From contig PMYJ01000207.1 in assembly GCA_003170875.1 (NCBI GenBank), forward strand, positions 3,837 to 10,560: a stretch of DNA of 6,724 bases. The letters run 5' to 3'. The position numbers and the translations under genes were made by a program. Numbering within the stretch: the stretch's first letter is position 1; each line of letters starts with the position of its first letter. The notes below the pieces were generated by a model. That model worked only from the letters and a program-made list of their open reading frames with translations, had not been told where the DNA came from and made no database searches. Of the stretch, positions 6,007-6,724 are shown piece after piece. Source of the stretch: Candidatus Dormiibacterota bacterium. Its GTDB lineage: Bacteria; Chloroflexota; Dormibacteria; Aeolococcales; Aeolococcaceae.

Positions 6007-6724
6007 TCGGCGCCCGCCCGCAGCCCGCCTCCGCCCCGGCCCCGTCGCCCGAGACACCAGAGGGCGCACCCGCGCGACGGATGACCGGCGCGCAGATCTG
6101 CCTCGAGTCGCTCCTGCGTGAGGGCGTCGACACCATCTTCGGCTACCCGGGAGGCGCCAACCTCTACCTCTACCGCTGGCTCCCCGAGTACCCGAAGCTC
6201 CATCACATCCTGGTCCGCCACGAGCAGGGCGCCGCTCACGCGGCCGACGGGTACGCCCGGAGCCGTCGCGGCGCAGTCGGGGTGTGCTTCGCAACCAGTG
6301 GACCGGGAGCGCTCAACCTGGTCACCGGGCTGGGTACCGCCTTCATGGACTCGGTTCCGGTGGTCGCGATCACCGGCCAGGTCCCGGTCTCCGCGATCGG
6401 CACGGACAGCTTCCAGGAGTCCGACGTTATCGGCTCGACCATGTCGGTGGTCAAGCACTCGTACCTCCTGACCCGGGTCGAGGACATCGCCCCCACCATC
6501 AAGGAGGCGTTCCACGTCGCGCGCTCGGGCCGTCCCGGGCCGGTGGTCATCGACTTCCCCAAGGACCTCCAGGCCGCTGTCAGCGAGTTCAACTACCCCG
6601 AGGAGCCGGTGCGGATGCGCTCCTTCCCGCCGCCGCCTCAGCCCGACCCCGACAAGCTGCGCGAGATCGCCCGGATCATCAAGGAGGCCAAGCGGCCGGT
6701 GATCCTCTCCGGACGGGGCGTGCT
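6003..6724 (+). CDS. ilvB: Acetolactate synthase large subunit IlvB, 5' part (EC 2.2.1.6)
   Basis: This thiamine-diphosphate enzyme joins two pyruvates to acetolactate, or pyruvate and 2-ketobutyrate to acetohydroxybutyrate, the first common step of branched-chain amino acid synthesis. The window holds 240 codons and the frame stays open at the right edge. Numbered from the GTG, the ThDP-binding N-terminal domain shows FGYPGG (46-51), RHEQGAAHAADGYAR with the cofactor-activating Glu74, ATSGPGALNLVTG (97-109), ITGQV (123-127) and GTDSFQESD (133-141), the last typical of true acetolactate synthases. GRPGPVVIDFPKD and the start of the central domain (KRPVILSGRGV) follow. The GTG at 6003 overlaps the upstream stop and is the first start after an in-frame TGA at 5955. 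It gives a 26-residue Ala/Pro-rich extension like that of some actinobacterial IlvB proteins. The ATG at 6081 lacks a well-placed ribosome binding site but would also give a full catalytic domain. Expression is probably controlled by the attenuator upstream. Confidence 0.95.
   Translation, partial: MIGARPQPASAPAPSPETPEGAPARRMTGAQICLESLLREGVDTIFGYPGGANLYLYRWLPEYPKLHHILVRHEQGAAHAADGYARSRRGAVGVCFATSGPGALNLVTGLGTAFMDSVPVVAITGQVPVSAIGTDSFQESDVIGSTMSVVKHSYLLTRVEDIAPTIKEAFHVARSGRPGPVVIDFPKDLQAAVSEFNYPEEPVRMRSFPPPPQPDPDKLREIARIIKEAKRPVILSGRGV

Noticed and set aside
5805..6515. 236-codon minus-strand open frame opposite ilvB
   Set aside because: It is antisense to the conserved IlvB ThDP-binding domain and has no recognisable domain.

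Overview
The window is GC-rich (roughly 70%) bacterial chromosomal DNA holding two branched-chain amino acid biosynthesis genes, ilvD and ilvB, on either side of a divergent pair of polytopic membrane protein genes. GC-rich codon usage, a GTG start, very short or absent 5' leaders and the style of the protein sequences fit an actinobacterium or a GC-rich Chloroflexota/Dormibacterota-type lineage. I cannot place it more precisely. I see no tRNA, rRNA, CRISPR array, transposase or phage gene.

Layout. Bases 1-85 are a non-coding edge with a short AT-rich palindrome. On the minus strand lie a large membrane protein with a soluble C-terminal domain (1854-3746) and, 49 bases after its stop, a complete ilvD (86-1804). 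A 201-base divergent intergenic region (3747-3947) separates them from a plus-strand GT-C/GT87-like membrane glycosyltransferase (3948-5390). Next comes a compact regulatory region (about 5461-5657) and then the start of ilvB, the acetolactate synthase large subunit (6003 to the window edge), preceded by a small 94-codon ORF.

The most informative region is 5461-5657. It has a sigma-70-type promoter, a 30-residue leader peptide with a Leu/Val/Ile run (LVLLLGLLLI), and a near-perfect intrinsic terminator (14-bp stem, CCAA loop, U-rich tail). By hand I can draw three competing pairings: a 1:2 hairpin over the leucine codons, a 2:3 antiterminator of about 12 bp, and the 3:4 terminator. This is the architecture of ribosome-mediated transcription attenuation, here probably sensing mainly leucine and controlling ilvB.

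The roughly 345 bases between terminator and ilvB are unusual. They contain two copies of a ribosome-binding-site-plus-ATGA module (18 of 21 bases identical, 35 bases apart), a 12-codon mini-ORF that ends in an ATGA overlap, and a 94-codon Arg-rich ORF that ends in a GTGA overlap with ilvB. This suggests a chain of translational coupling into ilvB. I do not recognise the 94-residue product.

Functionally, IlvB (first common step) and IlvD (third step) act in the same valine/isoleucine pathway but are transcribed apart here. The two membrane proteins probably belong to cell-envelope glycan or lipid-linked sugar metabolism and have no evident mechanistic tie to the ilv genes.
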